From Ignavibacteria bacterium (GTDB taxonomy: Bacteria; Bacteroidota; Ignavibacteria; Kapaibacteriales; UBA2268): a stretch of 64,000 nt of DNA. Below the pieces are notes generated by a model, which had not been told where the DNA came from, did no database searches, and saw only the letters and a program-made list of their open reading frames with translations. The position numbers were made by a program, and so were the translations under genes. The DNA lies in contig JAAYTD010000014.1 of NCBI GenBank assembly GCA_012518115.1, forward strand, positions 1 through 64,000, read 5' to 3'. Positions 16,401 through 25,535 of this stretch are shown piece by piece. Each line of letters opens with the position of its first letter. Within the stretch, counting starts at the first letter, position 1.

Positions 16401-19400
16401 ATGAAAATACATTCTATTAATAAGAGTACAAGATATTTTCTAGCATTAGCTATAGCTTTATTTGTTGTATTAAGTTTTTCTACACTTTTAGCACAAAATA
16501 AAGCAGCTTATATGATACCTGATATAGGTGCTCCCGGAATGAATGTTTATGTAGAAATTATAGCTCATGTTGATTCACTAGGTGCATTCGGTTCCGATGA
16601 ATTATCTTACAATAATGCGTCAGATAAATTCAGGTTGCAACCAGTTTCGCTTCAAGATAGAGAAAAAATTATTTTTGGTCCTTTGGTAATTTCTTGGGAT
16701 GGTCGTTTGATTTCTTCACAAGCTTTTATCAATCCAAGTCTTAAGCCTACCAGTTGGAAATGGGACGAAGGAATTAGAATTCCTATCGGATTATATGAAG
16801 ACAATACGCTTATCAATTCCTTTGATTTTTATATAGTTAACCCGTTCCATTTAGGTGATATTAGTAATCAAACTTTACCTACTGAGAAATGGGGTGGCGA
16901 AGATGTAATAAAACTTGGCAAAGAGCCATTTGGTATGCGTTCTCCACGTGGTGCTATGCTTGTAGATAGCTTAATAATGGCTGATAATATGCGTTATGTA
17001 GTTTCTACGGAAGATTGCGACTTAAATACGCCGGGTAATCAAGGTTATTTACCTTTTACTCTTCTTTCTTTAGGTGATGTTCGCGGTGGAGAAAATACTA
17101 CAATTTCTGTTGATGGTTTAATGCAATTCGGTGGCGCTGGTGGCGGTGGCGGTGGCGGTGCTTTTTGTGATAAGGGGCTTGGTGATGATTTGTCTGAAAG
17201 CTCACAAAAAGGTGGTGATGGTTTTACAGGTGGTGGTATTGGCGGTGTAAATGGCAGTAATGTAATACCAAACTATTATTCTAACTTAGGCGGTGGTATT
17301 GGTTCCGGTAGTGATGATAATAGTTCGCTACTATCTTATGCAGGTTATAGTTTGAATGGAGTGAAAGGTGCAGATAAAGCAGGATATGAAGCTAGTGGCG
17401 GAGGAACCGGGCATCCGTTCGGACGTTCAGGACATGGTAGCTGGAATGACGACAGACAAGGTGAATATGGTGGTGGAAGTGGTAAAAAACAACGAGATCG
17501 TGGAGGAACAGGAGCATATTCAACGCGTGGCAATGCATCAGCAATAAATGATGGAAATATACACGGGAACAGGATGCTTATGCCTTTGGCAGGCGGTAGC
17601 GGTGGTGGAAGTGGAAATCCAAAAATAGTTATACAAACAGGTTGTGCTGGATATGGTGGCGGTGCTGGTGGCGGTATAGCTATTTTTTCATACTTAAACA
17701 ATAAAGATTATAATGTGTCGGCGCGTGGTGCTAACGGAGCAAACTATACTAATAATGCTGGTGGTGTTGGCGGAAGCGGTAGTGGCGGCGGAGTGTTAAT
17801 TACTTCTAAGTTGAATACAAATATAGGTGTTATTAATGTCAATGGTGGAAATTTTGGAAATGATTCTGCTGGTGCTGGATATATCAGAATAGATGCACTG
17901 GAGCTCCCAACAGCAGCTCCTTCACGTGAAAATTTTGTTGGACTAGCTATTGATACTTCTTCGCATGTTGGAAAAACAAAAAAAATTACTTTAACAGGTT
18001 ATGGAAAATGTGAATTATTTATTAGAAATGAAAGAAGCGAGTGGAGAAATATAACAACCACATATGAAGACAACTGGATGTATGAAATAACAGATGATGT
18101 TTTCAAATATGAAGGCGATACTCTATTTTATGTAGTAGCGCTACAGCCTACACCGAATAGAAAATCTGTAGATCCTTATGAAAATGAACCTTTCTATATT
18201 ATGTCGCAAGCAGCAGCTAATATATTGAAAGTAGAAAAAACGCCTTATATCGTAAAAAATCAAGATTTAGAACTGAAAAAGACAACAATCAATTGTCCGG
18301 GTGCAGAAGTAAAGTTTGATGTGCAAAAAGTAATAAATATAGGAGATGCTGATTTAATTTTTTGGAAAGATAAGTTCAGCAGCTCGTTACCTTGGGGAAA
18401 GATTTCTATTACGGGTGATGAAATTACAACTGATAATAACGGTAACTATATAGTTGAAGCACAATTAGATAAAACGCAAGATACAATATTCGCTACAATT
18501 ACAATTTCATATACTATTCCGCCAAATTTGGCAGATGGAACATATTACGATACATTAAAATTATGGCATAATGATTCGTTGCGGGTAAATCCTTGGGTAA
18601 TTTCTGTAGAATTAGAAATTCAGAATATAGACACAAAAAATTTAGATGAAGCTTCTAAAGAAATTTCAGAAATTGATTTAGGAGAATTTTGTGTAAATTC
18701 AACTCCTGATTCATCTGTTCCATTTTTTGTGAAAAACGTAAGTGAAACAACTATTACTCTTAACGATTTCTTGGTAGAAGATAATTCTATTGATGTTGAA
18801 ATAGTGGGCGATAAAATACTAGCGCCTGAAGATTCGGTGCAAGTTGTTGTAAAACTTAAAGCTGCAAATAAAGAAGCAGGAAAATATACAACTAACATTA
18901 TAAAAAAATATGTTGAATGTGAAAGTTATGCTGATACTATTAAAGTAATATATACGCTTATTGAAACAGAACTTGAATTTACAAAACAAGAACTGATTTT
19001 TGATAAAGTAAGAATAGGATCTGATAGCTTAGCTAATGTAAGTTTAATCAATAAAAGTAATTATAATATAATACTTAGAGAAGAATTTATCTCACTATAT
19101 GAGGGTGTAAATTATAAAATACATTCTGTTACGCCAAGTTTACCTGTTGTGCTTAAACCAGACGATAAAGTTGATATTACAATCAAATTTGCTCCTAAAG
19201 AAGAAGGGGAACTTTTAGATACACTTTTAGTAATAATTCCTAATGCTGCCAATACTTGTGAAGGCGAAGCAGCTTTACCTATTCGTGGAACAGGAACTAC
19301 TTTTTCACTTTATGCTGAAGATCTTAATTTTGGAATTACAGACTGTAAAACTATTATTGATAGTGTTTGGGTTGTCAATAGAAAAAGTGCTTCTTCGCAA

Positions 19401-21287
19401 AATGTTCATCTTATCACTCCTGCGAGAATAGAAGAAGATATAGCCGGAACATTTAAGATTTTGGAAGAACCTAAGGCAACGACAATTTTAGCACCCGGCG
19501 ATTCCGTTTTATATGTGATTTCGGCAGAAGTTACGGAACAAAATACAGGACAAGTGATAAACGGTACTTTGTTTGTACATAATGATTCTTTGAAAATAAA
19601 CCTAACATTTGAAGTTGATAGTAAAGAAATTGAAGTATTAGAAACTCCTGTTGATTTCGGTAGTATCGCACTTGGTAGCGAAGCTACTAAAACTGTAACA
19701 GTGAAGAATTTAGGGAAGTTAGATAAAAACGTTATTGACATAAAATTTACGAATAAACAAGTAGATTATGTTTTTACTCCTAAAACTTTCGTTGTTCCTG
19801 CTAAAGGTGAATCTGTATTTGAAGTAAAAGCTACACCGAAATTAGATAGTGAAGCTAGCTCGTTTTTAGATACTTTTGAATTGATAACAGATTGTTATAA
19901 GTATCAATATACTTTAGAGGGTGAAATAATTTCAGCTAAAATAGAAAATAAACTTGTTGATTTTGATACTAGCTCTGTTTGTGATGAAACTACAAAAACT
20001 GCGGTTTTGAAAAATATTGGACAGACGCAAATAGAAGTTTTAGAAGTTGTAGGAATTGACGGTAAAGATAGAGCTTTCTTTGAATTGAAAACACATGAAA
20101 CACTTAAAAAAGTATTAAATGAAGATGAAGAATTTACTGCTGAAATTATTTTCCGTCCTAAAGGAGCTACACGTGGTGAAAAAAATGCGAAGCTTGTACT
20201 TAAAATTTTAGCTGACGGGAAAGAACAATTGGTTTCAATTCCACTTAAGGGCTTTGTAAAACTTGGATTATTAGCAACACCTTCTTTGAAAGATTTTGGT
20301 AATATATTTGTTGGAAATCAAAAAATCGATAAAGTTGTTCTTGACAATATAGGTGATTATCCGCTGAAAATAAATAACATTTTTATACAAAAATCTATTG
20401 ATTTTAATATAGCTAGTAATATATTAGAAGTATTACAAGTTAATGATAAATTTGAAGTTAGTATTATTTTTACAGGGCTGACACTTGGTGAAAAAAACGA
20501 TACTTTGTTAGTTGATTTCGTTTATGATGCAGATTGTAGAGATACAATGAAAATTCCTTTGCGTGGTAATGTTGTGCCAAGCAATGAAATAACTATAAGT
20601 GTAACGCAACATAATGAAGTCAATCCTCGCACAAAGGATTATAGAATTCCTGTGCTAATAAAAACTTCGCCTAATCCTTTAGGAAACTTTGTTGTTAAGG
20701 AAATTACTTTAGAGCATAACAGAAAATTATTCTATCCTAAGTCTGTTACAAGTGGTAACATTACAATAAGTACAGCGGAAAATGATATAGAAAAACGTAT
20801 CACGCATATAAAAAATATCGAAGTTAAAAACTTATTATCTGATACTGAAACTGTACTTTTTGAAATTATAGGAGACGTACTTTTAGGAGATAGAGATTCA
20901 ACGGAAATAAAAATTGTAGATGTGGTTTTTGAAGATAATTTAGCAGTTAGTAATGTGAAAAAGAATAACGGATATCTTACTATTTCTACTTGCCAAAAAA
21001 GATTGTTAAATTATTATAATAGTGTTTCAACTACTATTTTTAATAATCCTTTGATCAATTCTACATTAGAAGCTGAAGTTAGAACAGTAGAATTAGGAAA
21101 GCATAGTTTAGAAATTTCTAATTATCTTGGTCAAAGAGTAACTCTCAAAGAATGGGAAGTTACACGAGAGGATAATAAATCGTTTGTTTTTAAAGCATAT
21201 TTAGACAGTTATCCTACAGGAAATTACATGTTGATTTTAAATACTCCGACTGCAATACATACTCAAAGCTTTATTTTGTTAAAGTAG
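16401..21287 (+). CDS. Giant surface protein: glycine-rich region plus choice-of-anchor/ASH-like repeats, likely T9SS cargo
   Basis: The 1628-residue product has a signal peptide (residues 10-32, ending STLLAQ). Residues about 225-495 are extremely rich in Gly with Ser and Asn, including a run of seven consecutive glycines near 247 and many GGGSG/GGGTG motifs. From about 600 to 1480 there are repeated segments of roughly 100-110 residues with a choice-of-anchor D/ASPM-SPD2-Hydin flavour, such as KQELIFDKVRIGSDSLANVS, TPVDFGSIALGSEATKTVTV and PSLKDFGNIFVGNQ. The C-terminal 75 residues (LEISNYLGQRVTLKEWEV, ending YPTGNYMLILNTPTAIHTQ) resemble a diverged T9SS sorting domain. It probably acts as a long adhesive or structural surface protein; no catalytic motif is seen. 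Confidence 0.8.
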   Translation: MKIHSINKSTRYFLALAIALFVVLSFSTLLAQNKAAYMIPDIGAPGMNVYVEIIAHVDSLGAFGSDELSYNNASDKFRLQPVSLQDREKIIFGPLVISWDGRLISSQAFINPSLKPTSWKWDEGIRIPIGLYEDNTLINSFDFYIVNPFHLGDISNQTLPTEKWGGEDVIKLGKEPFGMRSPRGAMLVDSLIMADNMRYVVSTEDCDLNTPGNQGYLPFTLLSLGDVRGGENTTISVDGLMQFGGAGGGGGGGAFCDKGLGDDLSESSQKGGDGFTGGGIGGVNGSNVIPNYYSNLGGGIGSGSDDNSSLLSYAGYSLNGVKGADKAGYEASGGGTGHPFGRSGHGSWNDDRQGEYGGGSGKKQRDRGGTGAYSTRGNASAINDGNIHGNRMLMPLAGGSGGGSGNPKIVIQTGCAGYGGGAGGGIAIFSYLNNKDYNVSARGANGANYTNNAGGVGGSGSGGGVLITSKLNTNIGVINVNGGNFGNDSAGAGYIRIDALELPTAAPSRENFVGLAIDTSSHVGKTKKITLTGYGKCELFIRNERSEWRNITTTYEDNWMYEITDDVFKYEGDTLFYVVALQPTPNRKSVDPYENEPFYIMSQAAANILKVEKTPYIVKNQDLELKKTTINCPGAEVKFDVQKVINIGDADLIFWKDKFSSSLPWGKISITGDEITTDNNGNYIVEAQLDKTQDTIFATITISYTIPPNLADGTYYDTLKLWHNDSLRVNPWVISVELEIQNIDTKNLDEASKEISEIDLGEFCVNSTPDSSVPFFVKNVSETTITLNDFLVEDNSIDVEIVGDKILAPEDSVQVVVKLKAANKEAGKYTTNIIKKYVECESYADTIKVIYTLIETELEFTKQELIFDKVRIGSDSLANVSLINKSNYNIILREEFISLYEGVNYKIHSVTPSLPVVLKPDDKVDITIKFAPKEEGELLDTLLVIIPNAANTCEGEAALPIRGTGTTFSLYAEDLNFGITDCKTIIDSVWVVNRKSASSQNVHLITPARIEEDIAGTFKILEEPKATTILAPGDSVLYVISAEVTEQNTGQVINGTLFVHNDSLKINLTFEVDSKEIEVLETPVDFGSIALGSEATKTVTVKNLGKLDKNVIDIKFTNKQVDYVFTPKTFVVPAKGESVFEVKATPKLDSEASSFLDTFELITDCYKYQYTLEGEIISAKIENKLVDFDTSSVCDETTKTAVLKNIGQTQIEVLEVVGIDGKDRAFFELKTHETLKKVLNEDEEFTAEIIFRPKGATRGEKNAKLVLKILADGKEQLVSIPLKGFVKLGLLATPSLKDFGNIFVGNQKIDKVVLDNIGDYPLKINNIFIQKSIDFNIASNILEVLQVNDKFEVSIIFTGLTLGEKNDTLLVDFVYDADCRDTMKIPLRGNVVPSNEITISVTQHNEVNPRTKDYRIPVLIKTSPNPLGNFVVKEITLEHNRKLFYPKSVTSGNITISTAENDIEKRITHIKNIEVKNLLSDTETVLFEIIGDVLLGDRDSTEIKIVDVVFEDNLAVSNVKKNNGYLTISTCQKRLLNYYNSVSTTIFNNPLINSTLEAEVRTVELGKHSLEISNYLGQRVTLKEWEVTREDNKSFVFKAYLDSYPTGNYMLILNTPTAIHTQSFILLK

Positions 21288-21303
21288 ATTTTGGTTAGGA
21301 GAT

Positions 21304-21515
21304 CTTATACTAAATTGGATTTTAAAATTCTCCTTTGCTGTAAATGTCGGGGCGTATTGCATACGCCCTACGAAGTTTGACGGGTAGTTGTTTGGAGACA
21401 GAAGTCGGAAGACGGAAGTAATATTTTCCGTTCTTCGCTGGGAGCAAATTCCCCTTCCTTGAATTGTTGGGGCGTATTGCATACGCCCTGCGACAGCCTG
21501 ACGGGGTAGTCAATA
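21304..21515. repeat. Dispersed hairpin repeat, copy 3, with duplicated inner module
   Basis: The left end carries the terminal motif as ATACTAAATTGGAT (21307-21320). The hairpin module GGGCGTAT-TGC-ATACGCCC, with one more G and a T around it, occurs twice and identically at 21349-21369 and 21469-21489, a 120-bp offset. Each is followed by CGA..GTTTGACGGGTAGT or CGACAGCCTGACGGGGTAGT. No convincing right terminal inverted repeat was found. It fills most of the 322-bp gap between the 1628-residue gene and the next gene; 21516-21609 is AT-rich leader without visible features. Confidence 0.8.
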
Positions 21516-21609
21516 AAAAAATTACTACTATATTTGGAACATAAAAAAATATTTTTCCGTATATTCACAGTTTTTTAATAGATGATTTCTAAAGGAAAAT
21601 AAAATCAAA

Positions 21610-22302
21610 ATGAAAAATATAACGAAACAAGTTGCTATTTTATTACTACTTATAAACTTTTCTTTATTGGCTGAATCGGGTGGTTCATTAGAGTTTGGAT
21701 TTATAGGTGGCTTATCAATACCTAACGAAAATATGTCAGATTTTTTTAACGTGGAAAATGTTAGTGTACAAGTTGATTCGTTAAAAAGTGTAGGTACATT
21801 TATTACTAACTCTGCTGCTGATAAGGGCTATCATTTAGGTGCTAGATTAAGCAAAGATATTACTAATAATATCTATATTTATGGAGCTCTTACGTTTCAT
21901 CGTTTCAATAAAGGTAGCTACGAATTAGCTGTTTATAATGAAGAATTATCGGACACTGTTTTGGCTCATTTTCAGGCAACGACAAACATAGTGCCAATTA
22001 CTTTAGGTATAAACGCCTATTTAATGAGAAAAACGGTAGGACTTTATTTAACAGGTGATTTAACCTATAATTTTATTTCTACTTCTGTTGATTACGAAGT
22101 TAAGAAAAAAATCACTTTACCAATTTATTTAGACAGAACTATCTCGCGTCCCGGTTGTGGAATAGGTGCAGGAATTGATTTTGATTTAAGTCTTTTTTTG
22201 CTAGCTGTTGAAGCTAAGTATAACTTATCTAATCTTGTTGGACGAGAAGATGGTGAACCTAAAAAAAATTATGTTTCTATTTCGCTTGGGGTTACATTTT
22301 AA
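21610..22302 (+). CDS. Outer-membrane beta-barrel protein (OmpA-like/OprF-like barrel), unknown function
   Basis: The 230-residue protein starts with a signal peptide (about residues 8-20, ending LLAES). The mature part has barrel strands such as LEFGFIGGLSIP, YHLGARLSKDI, IYIYGALTFHRF, VPITLGINAYLM, VGLYLTGDLTYNFI, CGIGAGIDFDLSLF and LLAVEAKYNLSNLV, and ends NYVSISLGVTF with the terminal Phe typical of outer-membrane barrels. Its stop codon overlaps the pyrF start by one base (TAATG), so the two are translationally coupled, an unusual pairing of a surface protein with a pyrimidine enzyme. No specific family is assigned. Confidence 0.75.
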   Translation: MKNITKQVAILLLLINFSLLAESGGSLEFGFIGGLSIPNENMSDFFNVENVSVQVDSLKSVGTFITNSAADKGYHLGARLSKDITNNIYIYGALTFHRFNKGSYELAVYNEELSDTVLAHFQATTNIVPITLGINAYLMRKTVGLYLTGDLTYNFISTSVDYEVKKKITLPIYLDRTISRPGCGIGAGIDFDLSLFLLAVEAKYNLSNLVGREDGEPKKNYVSISLGVTF

Positions 22303-23114
22303 TGAAAGCATTCGATAAATTACAGAAATCAATTAATCAAAAAAACTCTATACTTTGCATTGGTTTAGATTCTGATTTGAAAAAAATACCAAATTCTTTT
22401 GAAAAAAGTTTCAACGGATTGTTGGAATTTAACAAATGTATTATAGAAGCAACTTCAGATATGGCTGCTGCTTATAAAATAAATTTTGCTTTCTATGAAC
22501 AATATGGAAGCGATGGTTTTGATTTGTTAAAACAGACTTTTGAATTAATTCCCAATGATATTTTTACTATAGCTGATGCAAAACGAGGTGATATAGGAAA
22601 TACTTCTGCAGCGTATTCTAAAGCCGTATTTGATTTTTTTAAGGCTGATTCAATTACTGTAAATCCTTATATGGGGTTTGATTCTATAGAACCATTTTTG
22701 GAAGATAAGTCTAATTATGTTTTTTTATTGGCACTTACTTCTAATTCGGGATCTTATGATTTTCAGCGTTTATCATCAGACGGAAAATTTCTTTATCAGC
22801 ATGTTATAGAAAAATCTACAAGTCGTTTTACAAAAGAAAATCTTGGATTTGTCGTTGGTGGAACGCATGCTGAAGAGTTAGCGGAAATTAGAAAGCAGGC
22901 ACAAGAAAATTGTTTGTTAATTCCGGGGGTGGGGGCACAAGGCGCTAGTATTTCCGCTATTCGCAAAGCTATTGGAAGCTCTTTAGCTTTAATCAATGTT
23001 TCGCGCGCTATTATTTATCCGCAGCTAAAAGGCGAAACAGATAAGTTGGATTTTTCTGTTGAAGTTAGAAAAACTGCCAGCAATTTTTATAAGGAAATGA
23101 AATTTAAACAATAA
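22302..23114 (+). CDS. pyrF: Orotidine 5'-phosphate decarboxylase, type II
   Basis: The enzyme converts OMP to UMP, the last step of de novo pyrimidine synthesis. At 270 residues it fits the longer type II group found in mycobacteria and many Bacteroidota. Visible motifs are CIGLDSDLKKIPNSF near the start, AAYKINFAFYEQYG (about 59-72), the catalytic block FTIADAKRGDIGNTSAAYSK (about 88-107), NPYMGFDSIEPFL, and the phosphate-binding end LIPGVGAQGAS with LINVSRAIIYP. It begins within the stop codon of the beta-barrel gene and is followed 39 nt later by rsmI. Confidence 0.95.
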   Translation: MKAFDKLQKSINQKNSILCIGLDSDLKKIPNSFEKSFNGLLEFNKCIIEATSDMAAAYKINFAFYEQYGSDGFDLLKQTFELIPNDIFTIADAKRGDIGNTSAAYSKAVFDFFKADSITVNPYMGFDSIEPFLEDKSNYVFLLALTSNSGSYDFQRLSSDGKFLYQHVIEKSTSRFTKENLGFVVGGTHAEELAEIRKQAQENCLLIPGVGAQGASISAIRKAIGSSLALINVSRAIIYPQLKGETDKLDFSVEVRKTASNFYKEMKFKQ

Positions 23115-23153
23115 TTTATATAAAACTTACCTAATCATTTATATAAAAATATA

Positions 23154-24005
23154 ATGGAAAAAAAAGAGAAAAAAGGAAAACTGTATATAGTTTCTACGCA
23201 TATTGGTAACAAAGAAGATATTACGATAAGAGCTATTGAAGTTCTTAAGTTGTGTGATTTAGTGATTTGTGAAGAACTTAAAGTCGGTTCAAAAATTTTA
23301 CGTGACTTGCGTATAGATAATAGGCTCGAAACGATGAACGAGCAAAATGAAACGGAAAAAGTTTTTGAATTTATTAAAATGATTAATGAAGGTAAGAAAC
23401 TAGCTTTAATTTCAGATTGTGGCACCCCTGTTTTTGCGGATCCGGGAGCGGAGCTCGTAAAAAATGCACTTGTAAGTAATATAGATGTTGTAGTTGTGCC
23501 GGGAGCATCAAGTTTGATGACTGCCTTAGTAAGAAGTGGGTTTTCTTTAGATCAATTTCTTTATGCAGGTTTTCCGCCTCGCACAATGGAAGAAAGAATA
23601 AAATTTCTACAAGAACTAGCTAAGGAGCAAAGAACTATCGCGTTATATGATACACCATATAGACTTCTGCCCGTTTTAGAAGATGCGTGCAAAGTTATGC
23701 CGCACAGACGTGTTTATGTCGGTATTAACTTGACGATGCCTTTTGAAACACATCATTACGGAACTTTTCAAGAAATTTATGAGAAGTTTAAAGACGAAAG
23801 AATAAAAGCAGAGTTTGTTATTGTTATTGAAGGTGCAACTCCAGCAGATAGTATGCGGAAACCTGAAAGTATTAAGTATTCGGAAAAAAGAAGTAGTAGA
23901 AGTGATGGTTACGGTGAACGTCCGCGTAATAGTAGATTTACGCGAAATAGAAGTAAATATGGTGAGCAAGGAAGAGATAGGAAGGATAGAAGAAAAAGAA
24001 GATAA
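23154..24005 (+). CDS. rsmI: 16S rRNA (cytidine-1402-2'-O)-methyltransferase with a basic C-terminal tail
   Basis: RsmI methylates the ribose of C1402 of 16S rRNA in the decoding centre, using SAM. The tetrapyrrole-methylase-like fold is clear: GKLYIVSTHIGNKEDITIRA (residues 7-26), LCDLVICEE, LISDCGTPVFADPGAELV (about 82-99), VVVPGASSLMTALVRSGF, FLYAGFPPR, YDTPYRL and EFVIVIEGAT. The usual STPIGN is read STHIGN here. After about residue 228 the protein carries a tail of roughly 55 residues dominated by Arg, Lys, Ser and Gly, ending KDRRKRR, which is not a normal part of the core family and could bind rRNA. A dispersed repeat starts a few bases after the stop. Confidence 0.92.
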   Translation: MEKKEKKGKLYIVSTHIGNKEDITIRAIEVLKLCDLVICEELKVGSKILRDLRIDNRLETMNEQNETEKVFEFIKMINEGKKLALISDCGTPVFADPGAELVKNALVSNIDVVVVPGASSLMTALVRSGFSLDQFLYAGFPPRTMEERIKFLQELAKEQRTIALYDTPYRLLPVLEDACKVMPHRRVYVGINLTMPFETHHYGTFQEIYEKFKDERIKAEFVIVIEGATPADSMRKPESIKYSEKRSSRSDGYGERPRNSRFTRNRSKYGEQGRDRKDRRKRR

Positions 24006-24011
24006 ACAATA

Positions 24012-24090
24012 ATTCCCCTTCGGGACAAAGGGATGGCAGGTGAAGCCTGACGGGGTAGTCTATTAATAAAATCACCCACAAACCACCTCG
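24012..24090. repeat. Dispersed hairpin repeat, copy 4 (fragment)
   Basis: The sequence ATTCCCCTTC, then GGCAGGTGAAGCCTGACGGG and GTAGTC, matches the distal module of the copy at 21304 (GCCTGACGGGGTAGTC) and the copy at 57873 (GATTCCCCTTC and TTTGACAGGGTAGTC). No GGGCGTAT stem or terminal motif is found, so it looks like a partial copy lying between rsmI and the convergent acyltransferase gene. Confidence 0.6.
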
Positions 24091-24136
24091 CCTACTAGTG
24101 TTCATCAAAAGAAGTTTTGCGTTTTTTTTCAGATTG

Positions 24137-25324
24137 TTAAATAAACAACATATATATAAGTAATGCAACTATAGCATATTTGTATAATTGTGAAAATTTT
24201 TCTTTTGAAAATGTTTTGTCGTAAATGTAAACAATTAACATAGTAAAAAATATTATAGCAAATGCTGAATACACTGCAGTAAAAACGTCAGTATTTATTA
24301 AAAAATGACGTAATCCGGGCGTTATTGGCGAGCCATAAATCAAGAGTAAATGGATTACATATATAAAAAGAGCTCTATTGCTAAATAAATATATAGTATC
24401 TTGAATAGATTTCCAAACAGTATTTTGTTTGAACTTTTCTAAAAAATAACATACCCATGCTGCTATTGAAATAGCTATCATAGACAATCCTACCCTTACT
24501 ACTATTAGCCATATACTTAGCGTTGATTTTGTAAAAATAAAACAATTATTATATGCAGAATAATAATTTAAGTATTTAAGAAAATAAGCAATTAACACAT
24601 AAATTAATCCTAATATAGCTAAACGAGTTGCTATATAAAAAGTTCGTTTTTCGTGTTCTTGTTTTTTAATAAGATAGCCGACAAAAGTTCCTAAAAAAAG
24701 GTAAGCAGTAAACGGAAATATTGGAAATATAGAGCCGTTTTTCATAGATAAAAAACTAGCTAGCGGAATTGGTAATATATCGAACCAGTTAATAGATAAA
24801 ACTTTAGGGGTTAAAATTAAAATAGAATTTCCTACAATAAATGAAACAATAGCGAGAGTAAAGTTGTTGCGTGTAATAATATACAATAAGGTTAATAAGA
24901 AAATCGATATTGAAAACATCTGCAATACATTAACCTTACAAAAATTTAAGAGGCTTTTTTCGCTCAAAAAAAACAAATCATATAAATTGTTGGTAGGAAA
25001 TTGCAGTAGATAACCTACACATAACAATATTATACAGGTTCTAAAGCGTCTTTTTATAGTTTTTTCAGATAATTTTCCTGACTCAAGACGCTTGTTTGCA
25101 AATATTTGGACAGCACCTGAAACCATAAGAAAAACTGGTGCGGTAAGCCCACGGGTGAAAATCCATACTTGCCAATACCATTGCCCTGCCTTTATAGTAT
25201 TTGGTTCTAATAAAGCAAAAATAGTATGTCCTTGTACCATCATCAACATAGCTATAAGTCTTGCTATATCTAATGCTAAGATACGAGAACTTTTTTTTTC
25301 ATTTTTTGTAGAAAGTGTTTCCAA
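24137..25324 (-). CDS. Multi-pass membrane acyltransferase-like protein (DUF1624/acyltransferase-3 type)
   Basis: The 395-residue protein has about ten membrane segments. The N-terminal segment RILALDIARLIAMLMMVQGH (residues about 15-34) and FTRGLTAPVFLMVSGA (about 53-68) are typical of the heparan-alpha-glucosaminide N-acetyltransferase/DUF1624 and acyltransferase-3 superfamily; the His in MVQGH corresponds to a conserved position. Later blocks include PTNNLYDLFF and IYVIHLLLIYGSPITPG. Such proteins move acyl groups across the inner membrane onto glycans or lipids. No genes of a specific pathway adjoin it. It is convergent with rsmI and divergent from cheB. Confidence 0.7.
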   Translation of the reverse strand: METLSTKNEKKSSRILALDIARLIAMLMMVQGHTIFALLEPNTIKAGQWYWQVWIFTRGLTAPVFLMVSGAVQIFANKRLESGKLSEKTIKRRFRTCIILLCVGYLLQFPTNNLYDLFFLSEKSLLNFCKVNVLQMFSISIFLLTLLYIITRNNFTLAIVSFIVGNSILILTPKVLSINWFDILPIPLASFLSMKNGSIFPIFPFTAYLFLGTFVGYLIKKQEHEKRTFYIATRLAILGLIYVLIAYFLKYLNYYSAYNNCFIFTKSTLSIWLIVVRVGLSMIAISIAAWVCYFLEKFKQNTVWKSIQDTIYLFSNRALFIYVIHLLLIYGSPITPGLRHFLINTDVFTAVYSAFAIIFFTMLIVYIYDKTFSKEKFSQLYKYAIVALLIYMLFI

Positions 25325-25439
25325 ACTTAATATATTATATTTTACGATATCATTAAATCTATAAAAATAACATTTTTTTATGAAATTTTTATACTTTTTT
25401 TAAAATATTTAAAAACACTATTATTTGTTTGTTTTTGAT

Positions 25440-25471
25440 TTTGTAAAATTAATGAAAATTAAGTATATTTG
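25440..25471 (+). promoter_or_regulatory. Bacteroidota-type promoter for cheB
   Basis: TTTG at 25440-25443, a 20-nt spacer and TATATTTG at 25464-25471 fit the TTTG-N19/20-TAnnTTTG consensus. The cheB start lies 64 nt downstream and is preceded by a strong Shine-Dalgarno-like GGAGG. Confidence 0.65.
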
Positions 25472-25535
25472 TATTAAGATTAGGTATATAAAAAATACTA
25501 GAGCAATTTAACAGGAATTAAATTATGGAGGGCTT

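Noticed and set aside
17345-17701. Minus-strand proline-rich frame
   Set aside because: It is the antisense of the glycine-rich region of the 1628-residue protein (GGN codons read as Pro); not an independent gene.
21279-21568. Three overlapping short minus-strand frames with similar peptide segments (MQYAPTIQ-like)
   Set aside because: They are translations of the duplicated GGGCGTAT repeat module and overlap each other in different frames; no start signals or conservation as protein.
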